Origin: Bacteroidota bacterium
Lineage (GTDB): Bacteria; Bacteroidota; Ignavibacteria; Kryptoniales; JAKASW01
DNA: 21,836 nt
Assembly: GCA_021789755.1 (NCBI GenBank)
Contig: JAJYJD010000026.1
Coordinates: forward strand, 1-21,836
Direction: 5' to 3'
The first letter of the stretch is position 1. Every line of letters begins with the position of its first letter. A model generated the notes under the pieces. That model did not search any database, was not told the DNA's origin, and saw only the letters and a program-made list of their open reading frames with translations. This document shows positions 1 through 8,758 of this stretch, one piece after another. The position numbers and the translations under genes are program-made.

Positions 1-864
1 GCCCACAGCACCGATCACACCCGAGATTTTATTGAATGCACTCGTCAATAAATCCTGTTGATTTATGGAGAAATCATCGCCCTGGGCGGGAGAGAGTCCC
101 CTGATCTTTCGCATTACTCCGCGCAGCTCTTCTTTCGCATTCTCCATGTCGTTCTTGTCAAGAACGCGGGCCTCGATCGACGGATGGAAATGTTTCCCGA
201 AAATATCCTGGAATTGACCGATCGGAATTATGACTACGTTGTCGAGGCTGAACATGCCCATGAAGCTTCCTTCTTTGCTTCTCACGCCTATCACCCTGAA
301 TGCGAGGCCGTTCACCTTAAGTCTTTGACCTATCGGATCCTGATTTGGGAAAAGCTGTTCCGCGACGTCAGAGCCGATCACGGCGAGCGGCCTGTTACCG
401 CGCGATTCCTCATCCGTGAAGAATCTTCCTTCAATGAAGCTCATGTTCGACACGTAGGCGAGATCCGCGGTGGTACCCTCCACTTGGACATTGTTGGCAG
501 TCTTGTTCTCGTATTTCAATGTACCGAGCCTTCCGACGACTGGAGCAACTGCAGCCAGTTGCGTTGCGTCTCTCCTTATCTCGTCGGCATACTCGATCTT
601 CATGTCTTTTCTGTTTCTGAATTTCCACCAATCTTCGCCGGAGTCCATCCACGGCCATTTCTGGACGTAGAGCACGTCCGCTCCGATTGCGGCGATGCTG
701 TTGTTGAAGGCGCGGGTGAGTCCTTCGATTGCCGCGCCCATCAAGGTGACCGAGACAATCCCTATGATGATGCCCAGCATCGTCAGAACCGCCCTCGCCT
801 TGTTAGCCAATAATGCAGCGAGCGAGAGTTTCATTCCCTCTTTGAATTCGCCGCCAAATGTCAT
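1..864 (-). CDS. MacB/FtsX-type ABC transporter permease (partial, C-terminus outside window)
   Basis: The reading frame is open from the ATG at 864 to the left edge, giving 288 residues of a protein whose family is usually about 400 long. An N-terminal membrane segment (about residues 20-42, around LTMLGIIIGIVSVTLMG) is followed by a large extracytoplasmic region typical of the MacB periplasmic core domain, with the family-like stretch VIGSDVAEQLF and later VIGV. The C-terminal FtsX membrane helices should begin about where the window ends (SGVIGAVG). The start codon overlaps the stop of the ATPase gene by 4 nt (ATGA), so the two are probably translationally coupled. With the ATPase, adaptor and TolC-like channel upstream it would form a tripartite efflux or export pump. 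The substrate cannot be read from the sequence. Confidence 0.9.
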   Translation of the reverse strand, partial: MTFGGEFKEGMKLSLAALLANKARAVLTMLGIIIGIVSVTLMGAAIEGLTRAFNNSIAAIGADVLYVQKWPWMDSGEDWWKFRNRKDMKIEYADEIRRDATQLAAVAPVVGRLGTLKYENKTANNVQVEGTTADLAYVSNMSFIEGRFFTDEESRGNRPLAVIGSDVAEQLFPNQDPIGQRLKVNGLAFRVIGVRSKEGSFMGMFSLDNVVIIPIGQFQDIFGKHFHPSIEARVLDKNDMENAKEELRGVMRKIRGLSPAQGDDFSINQQDLLTSAFNKISGVIGAVG

Positions 865-1595
865 GCCTGAGCCTTCTCGGTTGGGTGAGTAGCCTTGACT
901 TTGCCGTTTTTCTCGATCGGCTGATCGCTCTCGATCTGGCCGTCCCTGATCCTGATAATTCTCTTTGCGTGCTCGGCTATGTACTCTTCGTGCGTCACCA
1001 GTATGATCGTATTCCCTTTCGAATGCAGCTCTTCCATGAACAGCATGATCTCGTCGCCGGTTTTGGAATCGAGGTTACCGGTAGGTTCATCGGCAAGGAT
1101 AATCGAAGGGTTGTTTATCAGTGCTCTGGCGATTGCCACGCGCTGGCGCTGTCCCCCGGAGAGTTCGTTAGGCTTGTGGTGGATCCGCTCGCCGAGTCCT
1201 ACCATTTCGAGTGTCTTCTTCGCTCGTTCCTTTCGCTCAGACACCGGGACTCCGCTGTAAATCAACGGCAGTTCCACGTTGTGAAGGGCATCTGAGCGGG
1301 GAATCAAGTTGAATGTCTGGAAAACGAACCCGATTCCCTGGTTCCGTATTTTGGCAAGCTCGTTGTCGTCCATGTCGCTGACGTTGACTCCGTCAAATTG
1401 GTAAAGGCCGCTCGTCGGTGTGTCGAGACAGCCGAGTATGTTCATGAGAGTGGTTTTACCGGAACCCGACGGCCCCATGATTGCCACATATTCGCCTCTT
1501 CCAATCGAAAGAGAGATGTCCTTGAGCGCGTTGACCTGCACCTCCGCGCCCATGTCGTAGACTTTATTGACTTTGACCAATTCGATTACGTTCAT
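861..1595 (-). CDS. MacB/LolD-type ABC transporter ATP-binding protein
   Basis: This is a 244-residue ABC ATPase with every expected motif: Walker A GPSGSGKTT (41-49), Q-loop near Q93, signature LSGGQ (145-149), Walker B IILADE (165-170), D-loop NLDS, and the H-loop histidine H202 in VTHE. The length and motif spacing match the MacB/LolD/FtsE group, which energises permeases of the FtsX type from the cytoplasmic face. The ATG overlaps the end of the adaptor gene by 4 nt (ATGA), with a GGAGG ribosome binding site just upstream inside that gene. The C-terminus carries about 20 extra polar residues beyond the domain. The family assignment is firm, but the transported substrate is unknown. Confidence 0.95.
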   Translation of the reverse strand: MNVIELVKVNKVYDMGAEVQVNALKDISLSIGRGEYVAIMGPSGSGKTTLMNILGCLDTPTSGLYQFDGVNVSDMDDNELAKIRNQGIGFVFQTFNLIPRSDALHNVELPLIYSGVPVSERKERAKKTLEMVGLGERIHHKPNELSGGQRQRVAIARALINNPSIILADEPTGNLDSKTGDEIMLFMEELHSKGNTIILVTHEEYIAEHAKRIIRIRDGQIESDQPIEKNGKVKATHPTEKAQA

Positions 1596-2872
1596 GATCC
1601 GCCTCCGACCGCTTGCATCGCTACCATCTTGTTGTTCTCAACCCGGACTTTTGATCCGTCATTCAATTCGCGGCTTATCGCGACGAAACTCCCGCTCACG
1701 ACTTCTTCACCTGCATCTAGGCCGGACTGGATCTCGACGTAATTATCATCGCTGATTCCACGCTTCACCGTCGCGGTATGAGCCACGCCATTCTTCACTA
1801 CAAAGACCACTTCCTGTGCCTTCTCGCGGGTAGTCGGGCCTTTGGCGGCGACATTTTCCGGCTTTGCCCCTTCAGGTTGCTTGGGAGTCCTTATCGTTAC
1901 GCTTTGAATCGGGACGGACAGGACGTCGTGATGAGTAGCCGTCTGAATATCGGCCGTCACCGACATTCCGGGCTTAAGGTCCAACTCGGACAAATCGAGA
2001 ATCCTTATCTTGACAAGGAAGTTGGTCACCTGGTCTTGTGTCCCTGCGCCGGTCGTGGTTCCTGAAGTCGCGATTTGATAGACGATCCCTTTTATTTTCT
2101 TGTTGGGGAATGCATCGACGGAGAGCACGGCGGTGTCACCGACAGCGACAAGTATGACATCGTTCTCATCCACATCGACCTGGGCCTCCAGGCTGTGCAT
2201 ATCCGCGATATCCATTATCTCCGTGCCTGTAGTAAAGCTCGTACCAAGCACTCTCTCCCCAAGCTTCGAATTCAACACGCTGACTATCCCATCCATCGGG
2301 GCATGAATTACCGTCTTGTTGAGTGCATCCTGATTGACTGCGACTTGTGCCTGGGCTTGCGCGACGTTTGCTTTTGCCGATTGATACTGGGCCTTGTTGA
2401 CTTCGTATTGAGTCTTTGCCGTCTCAAGGTCCTGATCACTCATTAAATTCTTCTTGTGTAGTTCCTCTGCACGTTTGTATGTTGCCGTCGCGTTATCATA
2501 ATTCGCCTTTGCGAGCTGCTCACCGCCTTGCTGGGACTGCAGAAGAGCCTCGCTCTGTTGAAGCTGTGCGACGTACTGGTCGGGTCTTATCTTCACGATC
2601 ACCTGGCCTTTAGTCACCATTTGCCCTTCCACGACCGGCAAGTCTACTATCTCCCCGCTCACCTCAGGATTAATAGCGACCAGCACCTTCGGTTCTATCT
2701 GCCCGGAAGCGGTCACGACTTGGGTAATGGTGCGACGCGCAACTTTTTCGGTCTGAACAACAATCACCGGCTCCTTTTTGCCGCCGATCACTATCGCGGC
2801 AATGAGTATGATTAACAGGAGTCCTGCTCCTGATAGAATAAATATCTTCTTTTTCTTCTTATTTGTCGCCAT
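1592..2872 (-). CDS. HlyD/MacA-type membrane fusion (adaptor) protein
   Basis: This 426-residue protein is the periplasmic adaptor linking an inner membrane ABC permease to a TolC channel. A lysine-rich start (KKKKK at 5-9) precedes one membrane anchor at about 11-30. The first half of the lipoyl domain follows at about 64-95, then an alanine/glutamine-rich hairpin coiled coil at about 97-185, and the second lipoyl half around TVIHAPMDGIV (187-197). A beta-barrel region lies at about 220-320 and a membrane-proximal domain ends the protein. The order is the one seen in MacA. The start has a GAGGAAG ribosome binding site and lies 8 nt after the tolC-like stop. A poorly conserved insert rich in P, K and E near residues 335-350 interrupts the C-terminal domain. 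Confidence 0.93.
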   Translation of the reverse strand: MATNKKKKKIFILSGAGLLLIILIAAIVIGGKKEPVIVVQTEKVARRTITQVVTASGQIEPKVLVAINPEVSGEIVDLPVVEGQMVTKGQVIVKIRPDQYVAQLQQSEALLQSQQGGEQLAKANYDNATATYKRAEELHKKNLMSDQDLETAKTQYEVNKAQYQSAKANVAQAQAQVAVNQDALNKTVIHAPMDGIVSVLNSKLGERVLGTSFTTGTEIMDIADMHSLEAQVDVDENDVILVAVGDTAVLSVDAFPNKKIKGIVYQIATSGTTTGAGTQDQVTNFLVKIRILDLSELDLKPGMSVTADIQTATHHDVLSVPIQSVTIRTPKQPEGAKPENVAAKGPTTREKAQEVVFVVKNGVAHTATVKRGISDDNYVEIQSGLDAGEEVVSGSFVAISRELNDGSKVRVENNKMVAMQAVGGGS

Positions 2873-2880
2873 TGTCTTCC

Positions 2881-4236
2881 TCAGTAATTTATTGTACCGA
2901 TAGCAAATTCAACCTGCTGCTTCGCCTGGATGTAAGTGTAAGCAGCTACCACCTGATTCGACAGGTCCTGCGTATATATAGCATTAGCAGTCAACACGTC
3001 GAGGAGCGTCCCGCTGCCTATCCTGTATTTTTCCTGAGCTGTCTCAAGATTGATCTTAGCATAGGCGACCGCGTTTACTGCCGATTCATATCCCTTCTCT
3101 GCCGCATTTAAATTCAGCAGCGCCTGGTAGACATCCAGTTGAACCTGGCGTTTGGTTGCATCGAGTGCCTGCTCAGCTGATTTCAGACCGACATCGGCAA
3201 TCTGGATATTCGTCTGGGTCTGAAAGCCGTTAAATATCGGGAGGGAAATGCTGAGTCCTCCGTAAAAGCTCTTGTTCTGGCTGATGTCACTCGACGAGAT
3301 TCCCGGCCCGTTGATTCCATATTGGGCAAACGCGCTGATGGTAGGTGAGTACGCTGCTTCGGCAATGGTCAGGGAGGATTTTCCCGCGTTCACGTTCTGG
3401 ATCGCGGCCTTATAGTCCGGCCTTACCTCCATGGCCTTGTCCAGAAGTGAAGCAATCCGACTGTACCGCTCGTTCACCCCCGCGAAATCCGTCGTGTCGA
3501 TGTTGCTGTTAATGCTCGCATCCACAAATTCCACACTGTCTGTCACGGGCAGCCCCAGAAAGAATTTCAGGTTTGCACGTGCCTGGTCATAAGCATTCTT
3601 TGCCTGAACGAGCTGATACTCATCCCCGCTCACTATCGCCTGCTGCTGGTATACGTCGGCGAGCGATGCAGACCCGACGCTGTTGGATTCTTTTATACTT
3701 TCCAGCTGTTGCTCGTCCCTCTTCAGGTTGTCCTCACTTATCTTCAGTTGATCCCTGAAATTGAAAACCGCCAAATAATTCTGTGTCGTCTGGTAGATGG
3801 CGGTCTGTTTCGCCCTTTCATAGCTCATATCCGCGGACTCGCTCTGCGATCTTGCCATGTTCAGACCGGAGATGTTGGCGGTGCCATCGAACAGCGTATA
3901 GCTCGCCTGGACGCCCGCTGAATACCGCCTGGCTATCGAAGTAGCGCTCAACGGTATCAGAACACCTCCCACAGTAACGCCGCTCCGGGTCTGGCTGTAT
4001 TGATAAACAAACTGCCCGCTGGCACTTACAGTCGGAAGGAGAGTACCATAGGCACTCAACACTTTCGAGTCCTGACTCTGCGATTGATACTGCGCCTGCA
4101 GGACATTTGTGTTACGTTGTAAACCTATCTTTATGCAGTCCTGGAGTGTCAACTGCTTCAACGTGCCTCCCTGTTGCCCGAACGCCATCGGCGCAAATAT
4201 AAAAATAACGCTCAGAGCCATCAATTTCTTCAGCAT
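2881..4236 (-). CDS. TolC family outer membrane efflux protein
   Basis: This 451-residue protein has a clear signal peptide, MLKKLMALSVIFIFAPMAFG, with likely cleavage before QQ. The rest has two similar halves (about 28-220 and 255-450) of long heptad-like, alanine/glutamine-rich helices separated by short beta-prone stretches, as in the OEP repeat of TolC. Family-like phrases include LTLQDCIKIGLQRN near the N-terminus and YRIGSGTLLDVLTAN near the C-terminus. It should form the trimeric outer membrane channel for the adaptor, ATPase and permease encoded behind it. A TGAGGAG ribosome binding site lies 7 nt before the ATG. It is first in this four-gene unit, 82 nt after cca. I see no convincing promoter or terminator in that gap. 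Confidence 0.93.
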   Translation of the reverse strand: MLKKLMALSVIFIFAPMAFGQQGGTLKQLTLQDCIKIGLQRNTNVLQAQYQSQSQDSKVLSAYGTLLPTVSASGQFVYQYSQTRSGVTVGGVLIPLSATSIARRYSAGVQASYTLFDGTANISGLNMARSQSESADMSYERAKQTAIYQTTQNYLAVFNFRDQLKISEDNLKRDEQQLESIKESNSVGSASLADVYQQQAIVSGDEYQLVQAKNAYDQARANLKFFLGLPVTDSVEFVDASINSNIDTTDFAGVNERYSRIASLLDKAMEVRPDYKAAIQNVNAGKSSLTIAEAAYSPTISAFAQYGINGPGISSSDISQNKSFYGGLSISLPIFNGFQTQTNIQIADVGLKSAEQALDATKRQVQLDVYQALLNLNAAEKGYESAVNAVAYAKINLETAQEKYRIGSGTLLDVLTANAIYTQDLSNQVVAAYTYIQAKQQVEFAIGTINY

Positions 4237-4318
4237 CTACTAACTCCTCAGAATATGAATTTGTTCAGACTTTTGAATACCTCATTTATTTAGACGGATG
4301 AGAGGCAGGACTGTTTCA

Positions 4319-5737
4319 TCATTCCGACAATATTTTTGCCTTGTTTTGCCTCAGATACTCTATCGCGGCATCATGTTCGTTCGGTATACTGCCGTCGAGA
4401 ACGGCATTTTCGACCGCTTTTTTCAGAAGACCCACGTCCTTTCCGGGTTTCAGGTCGAACACCGCCATAATCTCCTCGCCGTTCACGGGGGGACGCCAAT
4501 TCCTTATCCTGTCCTTCTCTTCGACAACTTTTGCCCTTTCCTCGACGGCGTCGTAGTTGCCCGTATATTCTGCGGCAAGCCTCTTGTTCCTGCTCGTGAT
4601 ATCTGCCCGGCACAACTTCATGAGATCATCGAAGTCATTTCCCGCCTCAAAAAGAAGACGGCGGACGGCCGAGTCCGTCACACCCTCGACAGCGAGAGCC
4701 ATCGGCCTGAGATGAAGCCTGACAAGCTTCTCGACGTACGGGAGCCTGTCCATCGGAAGACGCAGGCGCTGGAACAATTTCTTCATCCGTCGTGCGCCAA
4801 TCTCATCGTGACCGTGAAACGTCCAGCCGATGCCTTCTACGAATTTCTTCGTGTCCGGTTTTGCGATGTCGTGGACGAGACCTGCAAATCTCAACCAGAC
4901 ATTGTCCGATATTTCAGACAGGTGGTCCACAACGCTCAGCGTGTGCAGAAAGACATCTTTGTGATGATGGTCCTGTCTTTGCTCCACGCCGGGCATTTCG
5001 CTGATTTCCGGAAATACGATCCTCATCACGCCGGCGTCCTGCATCAGTTTGAGTCCGATGGAAGGCCGTGAAGCCGAGAGTATTTTCATAAACTCGTCGG
5101 TGATTCTTTCCTGAGAAACGATCGCGAGCCGGTCCTTCATCTTCACCACCGCATCGAGGACTCGCGCGGAAAGTGAGAACTCGAAGCGGCATGCAAAACG
5201 AAGTGCGCGCATTATCCTCAGCGGGTCTTCACTGAAGGTCTCGGACGGTTCGAGCGGAGTGTCGATGAGCCCCTTCGAGAGCGCCTGCATCCCGCCAAAG
5301 GGGTCGACAAGCCGGCCAAATGAGCTTCCCTTCTCGCCAGTCCGGTTAATCCCGATCGCCATGGCATTAATGGTGAAATCGCGGCGGGAGAGGTCTTCTT
5401 CCAGCGTCGCCTCCCGAACATGAGGTTTCCTCGATCCCGAATCGTAACTCTCCTTGCGAGCCCCAACGATTTCCACTTTTACATCATCGACCGTCATTTG
5501 GGCCGTGCGAAATTTCTCGAACTCGACAAATCCCGTTGCGCCGAGAGCGCGGGCTACCATGCGCGAAAATTGTACCGGGTCTCCTATAACCATTACATCA
5601 ACATCTTTGCTTTCACCGCCCAGTATCCTGTCCCTGACATACCCCCCGACAACATACGCCTCGATGCCGAGCTCGTCCGCTAACGATCCGAGCCGTAAAA
5701 TTACAGGCTCATCTATGTGAAATATCTTCTTCGTCAT
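4319..5737 (-). CDS. cca: CCA tRNA nucleotidyltransferase with HD domain
   Basis: The product adds or repairs the 3' CCA end of tRNAs. In the 472-residue form chosen here, the nucleotidyltransferase head shows GG at 31-32, RD at 35-36 and the metal-binding DVD at 45-47. It is followed by RRDFTINAMA (118-127) and DPLRIMRALRFA (171-182), both standard for bacterial class II CCA-adding enzymes and poly(A) polymerases. A C-terminal HD domain has H265, H289-D290 and H310-D311, suggesting metal-dependent phosphohydrolase activity. An upstream in-frame start at 5794 would overlap the dehydrogenase gene by 56 nt. The ATG at 5737, directly after that gene's TAG, fits the packed operon better, though no strong ribosome binding site precedes it. 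Poly(A) polymerase is the main alternative, but the HD domain favours CCA addition. Confidence 0.92.
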   Translation of the reverse strand: MTKKIFHIDEPVILRLGSLADELGIEAYVVGGYVRDRILGGESKDVDVMVIGDPVQFSRMVARALGATGFVEFEKFRTAQMTVDDVKVEIVGARKESYDSGSRKPHVREATLEEDLSRRDFTINAMAIGINRTGEKGSSFGRLVDPFGGMQALSKGLIDTPLEPSETFSEDPLRIMRALRFACRFEFSLSARVLDAVVKMKDRLAIVSQERITDEFMKILSASRPSIGLKLMQDAGVMRIVFPEISEMPGVEQRQDHHHKDVFLHTLSVVDHLSEISDNVWLRFAGLVHDIAKPDTKKFVEGIGWTFHGHDEIGARRMKKLFQRLRLPMDRLPYVEKLVRLHLRPMALAVEGVTDSAVRRLLFEAGNDFDDLMKLCRADITSRNKRLAAEYTGNYDAVEERAKVVEEKDRIRNWRPPVNGEEIMAVFDLKPGKDVGLLKKAVENAVLDGSIPNEHDAAIEYLRQNKAKILSE

Positions 5738-5738
5738 A

Positions 5739-6737
5739 CTAGAGAGATAAGAGTTTCTTTGATTCCTCAATTTGTTTGACAATTGAATCGGCAACGACCA
5801 TGACTTTCAATGCTTCATGTGCGCTTACCACTGTCGGCGTGTCTGCCAGTACACTTTGCAGGAACAGCTCGAGTTCCATCTTGAGCGAATTGACCTGTGG
5901 GGCTTCCGGCTGCTCATAAGTCACGACGCGCGCTGCGTCTCCGATTCCGATCGTGCCCAGATTAAGCCCCGACGGGACGCCCAGCTCCGGCTTCGTTGCC
6001 CGGTAGACCTCTGCAATTCCTTCGGCAAAATCGATGGAAATATAGCCGTCCCTTTGGAACATTCTCATCTTCCTCATCGGGTGTTGAGATATTCGGCTCG
6101 ACGTCAGGTTTGCCACTGCACCGTTAGCAAACTTAATGCGGGCGTTGGCGATGTCGACGGTGTCTGAAATGACGCCGACTCCGCTCGCATCTATGCTCGT
6201 AACCGAGCTTTTGATGAAATTCAGAATCAAATCTATATCGTGCACCATGAGATCGAGCACGACGGCGACATCGATCCCGCGCGGCTTGAACTGCGCCAGC
6301 CGGTGGCATTCCACGAACATCGGCTCCAGTTTGAGGTGAGAGAGAGCAAGCACCGCCGGGTTGAACCTTTCAATATGTCCCACCTGCACTTTCACATTCT
6401 CCCGGTCCGCGATGGCACATATCTCTTCGGCCTCTTTGACACTGGCCGTGACCGGCTTCTCGATGAAACAGTGCCTGCCTTCCTTCATGAGCCGGGCAGC
6501 GAGCTCGTAGTGAACGCTCGTGGGGGCAACGATCGACACTGCCTCGGTCGACTGTGCAAGTTCATCCACTGAGCCGAATGCCTTGACGCCAAGCTCGGCG
6601 GCAATGTTTTCCGCCTTTGTCCTGTCGACGTCGTACACGCCGACAAGGTCCGCAGTCTTCACCTGCTTCAGGAGCCTGGCATGTGTTTGCCCCAGGTGTC
6701 CGACTCCTATCACGCCGATTTTGATTCTTTCATTCAC
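5739..6737 (-). CDS. Gfo/Idh/MocA family NAD(P)-dependent sugar dehydrogenase
   Basis: This 332-residue oxidoreductase has an N-terminal Rossmann fold with GVIGVGHLG at 8-16. It carries the family signature EKP at 93-95 (K94 is the usual catalytic lysine) and a catalytic-type DLMVHDIDL at 162-170 that supplies H166 and D167. Members oxidise or reduce sugars and nucleotide sugars; relatives such as WbpB act on UDP-sugars. The start is taken as GTG at 6737: a GGGAGG ribosome binding site sits 5 nt upstream and the GTGA overlaps the previous stop by 4 nt. An ATG at 6752 would add five residues but has no such site. Being downstream of wecB suggests a nucleotide-sugar substrate, but this is inference. 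Confidence 0.88.
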   Translation of the reverse strand: MNERIKIGVIGVGHLGQTHARLLKQVKTADLVGVYDVDRTKAENIAAELGVKAFGSVDELAQSTEAVSIVAPTSVHYELAARLMKEGRHCFIEKPVTASVKEAEEICAIADRENVKVQVGHIERFNPAVLALSHLKLEPMFVECHRLAQFKPRGIDVAVVLDLMVHDIDLILNFIKSSVTSIDASGVGVISDTVDIANARIKFANGAVANLTSSRISQHPMRKMRMFQRDGYISIDFAEGIAEVYRATKPELGVPSGLNLGTIGIGDAARVVTYEQPEAPQVNSLKMELELFLQSVLADTPTVVSAHEALKVMVVADSIVKQIEESKKLLSL

Positions 6738-8089
6738 CTTTTCCTCCCGCATTGGACTACTTCAACATAGAATGTATTTCCACTCTCGGAATATGCAGTG
6801 CTGAGAAGCGACTTACACCCGGCTATGGGACTCTCCTGCTTTGACCTCCTCTTGGCGACGTAGATTGTCGACGGAGCCGTGCTTTCGAGATCCCCTGCGG
6901 CAAGCAATTCATTGTCGACAGCAAATACCTGTCTGCCGAGTTTCACCGATAATTCGGCAGGTACAAAATTGCTCATAAGTAGCGCCGTCCCGTCCGAGCC
7001 GGCGACCGACCTGATGACATCGGCAACCGCTTCGTCCTCCTGATAAATATCCTGGAGCACCTTGTTGCTAAGAAACCTGTTATTAGCGTACAAATCGCCG
7101 AAAAGCGACACTACTACGAAAAGGAAGACGAATGTTTCTGCGGAAGCCAGTCTGAATTTCCAGAGGGAGTTGAAGCCCTGAAGGAAGAAGGCCGCGATGA
7201 CAGTGGAGACCACAAAGGCCACGAACAGGTTGAGTGTTGTAGGTTGGGCAATACACATGGCACAGGAAGTTATCCACAACATCAGCGTGTGAAAGTGCGT
7301 TCTGTAAACGTCATAGCGCCGCTTCGCGAGAAGATAGCCTATCCCAACGATATTCAATGAATTGACGATAAAGAGAGGCAGGGTTCCCACCACGCTCCAG
7401 CTCATATCCTGCTCGCCAACCGGAATCGAAAACAGCCTCGCGTTGCCCGCGTAGGATGAGTAAACATAGAGAAGAGCAAGGACAGCTATGAAACCCGTCG
7501 TCGTCGCGAGAAGCCTCGATAACATTTTGTTCTTCTCATGGAAATTCTGCAGGAGGTCCAGGATAGCGATCAGGAACATTATAAGTCCCGGCAAATTTGC
7601 GCCGGAGCAAACCGCGGCGAGTATCCCGGCATAGATGTACTGGTTCCTGTAGAGAGCCATCAGAAATAGAAGCGTGAGAGCTACGGATACCGCAGCGGGC
7701 CCTCCGGAAACCGCCGACACAACCCCGAACGGAGACAGGGCCGCCAGGAAAATTGTCAGGAAGCCCCAGAATTTCTGGCCCAGTATATAATCCTCGAGTT
7801 TGGAGAGAAGGTAGAGACTCAATATCACTAAGATCAGACCGGAAGCGCGCAACAGGTCTGCCGAATGCGGCGTCACAAACCTGTCGATCAGCCCGAAGAA
7901 ATCCCAGACGATCGAGTGTGTCAGAAAAACGCTCTTGAAGAGGGCGGAACGGACCACGTCGCCTTGCGCCACGTAGGAGTAGACAGCCGGAAGTTCGAGA
8001 TCGCGAAACCTCCAGTAAGTCAGCAACGCGATCAAAAGGGCCGCGCCTTTGAGATAGCGTGAGTATTTGTCGAATTGGGAAAACTTCAT
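6734..8089 (-). CDS. Multi-spanning membrane protein, possibly GT-C-like, unrecognised
   Basis: I do not recognise this 451-residue protein. It has about ten hydrophobic segments: a first helix near residues 14-26, a loop with AQGD (D44), then many helices up to about 330. A soluble tail of about 100 residues follows, with YQEDEAVADVIRSV and a late cysteine pair. One early extracytoplasmic loop holding an acidic residue, many helices and a C-terminal soluble domain resemble GT-C glycosyltransferases that use polyprenyl-linked sugars, but I see no decisive motif. The ATG at 8089 overlaps the phosphatase stop by 4 nt (ATGA); a GTG at 8098 is an alternative. Its position between a HAD phosphatase and a sugar dehydrogenase behind wecB fits envelope glycan work. 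Confidence is high that it is a gene and low on function. Confidence 0.85.
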   Translation of the reverse strand: MKFSQFDKYSRYLKGAALLIALLTYWRFRDLELPAVYSYVAQGDVVRSALFKSVFLTHSIVWDFFGLIDRFVTPHSADLLRASGLILVILSLYLLSKLEDYILGQKFWGFLTIFLAALSPFGVVSAVSGGPAAVSVALTLLFLMALYRNQYIYAGILAAVCSGANLPGLIMFLIAILDLLQNFHEKNKMLSRLLATTTGFIAVLALLYVYSSYAGNARLFSIPVGEQDMSWSVVGTLPLFIVNSLNIVGIGYLLAKRRYDVYRTHFHTLMLWITSCAMCIAQPTTLNLFVAFVVSTVIAAFFLQGFNSLWKFRLASAETFVFLFVVVSLFGDLYANNRFLSNKVLQDIYQEDEAVADVIRSVAGSDGTALLMSNFVPAELSVKLGRQVFAVDNELLAAGDLESTAPSTIYVAKRRSKQESPIAGCKSLLSTAYSESGNTFYVEVVQCGRKR

Positions 8090-8748
8090 CTCTTCCACGA
8101 CCCGTTTCCCTCGCTTAACAAAAATGCCGATAACTCCGAGACCGATGCAGCCTTTTTACACTTTACGTCCTCGAACCGAGCCGTTGAGGAATGCCCGTAG
8201 AGTACGGCGATGAAATCCGTTCCCGCCGAAGCAGCAGCCTTGTAGTCTGACGGCGAATCTCCGACGACTACCGCGTTTTCGGGCAGGACGTTCAGCCGGC
8301 TGAGTGCGAGCTCGACACCTTCCGGATCCGGTTTGTGGTTCTTCACGAGGGAGCCGGTCACCACGATGTCGAACAAGTTCTTCAGCCCGTGATATTCCAG
8401 GGTAAGGTCGGTTGTACTTGTCCCCTTGGCGGTGAACACTCCGATGAGTCTGCCGGAAGACTTCAGTTCGGCAAGGAGTTCTTTCAACCCGGCAAAGACG
8501 GTACACTCATCCAGGTGGATGCGGTAGTAGTCGAGGAAGTCGTCCCAGACAGCGTCGAAGTCCTCTTCGCCGAACATTTTTTTGATGCACACTTCTTCTG
8601 TAGGGCCAAAGTACGAGAGTATTTGTTCCGGGGTCATTTCTATTGACCGGTACTTTCGCAGCACATGGTTGAAACTGTCGAAGATCAGTTTGTGGGAATC
8701 GGTCAGTGTACCGTCGAGATCGAAAAGCACAAGCGAATAATTGTCCAT
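8086..8748 (-). CDS. HAD-superfamily hydrolase, phosphoglycolate-phosphatase-like
   Basis: This 220-residue protein shows all four HAD motifs: FDLDGT with nucleophile D10 and D12, a threonine in motif II (VFTAKG, T106), the motif III lysine K139 in NHKPDPEG, and motif IV GDSPSD (163-168). An alpha-helical cap lies between residues 17 and 85, as in the Gph/PgmB subclass that acts on small phosphate esters. The substrate is not evident; in this operon a sugar phosphate is plausible. ATG 8748 is chosen; an in-frame TTG three codons earlier is possible. The start is 10 nt after the wecB stop, with no clear ribosome binding site, so translation may depend on the upstream gene. Confidence 0.9.
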   Translation of the reverse strand: MDNYSLVLFDLDGTLTDSHKLIFDSFNHVLRKYRSIEMTPEQILSYFGPTEEVCIKKMFGEEDFDAVWDDFLDYYRIHLDECTVFAGLKELLAELKSSGRLIGVFTAKGTSTTDLTLEYHGLKNLFDIVVTGSLVKNHKPDPEGVELALSRLNVLPENAVVVGDSPSDYKAAASAGTDFIAVLYGHSSTARFEDVKCKKAASVSELSAFLLSEGNGSWKR

Positions 8749-8758
8749 ACGAGACAAA

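Noticed and set aside
58..813. Plus-strand open frame of 251 residues
   Set aside because: It lies antisense to the MacB-type permease, whose minus-strand frame has clear family features; the plus-strand translation has no domain or membrane pattern.
4298..5071. Plus-strand open frame of 257 residues
   Set aside because: It is antisense to cca, which carries complete catalytic motifs; this frame is a by-product of codon bias.
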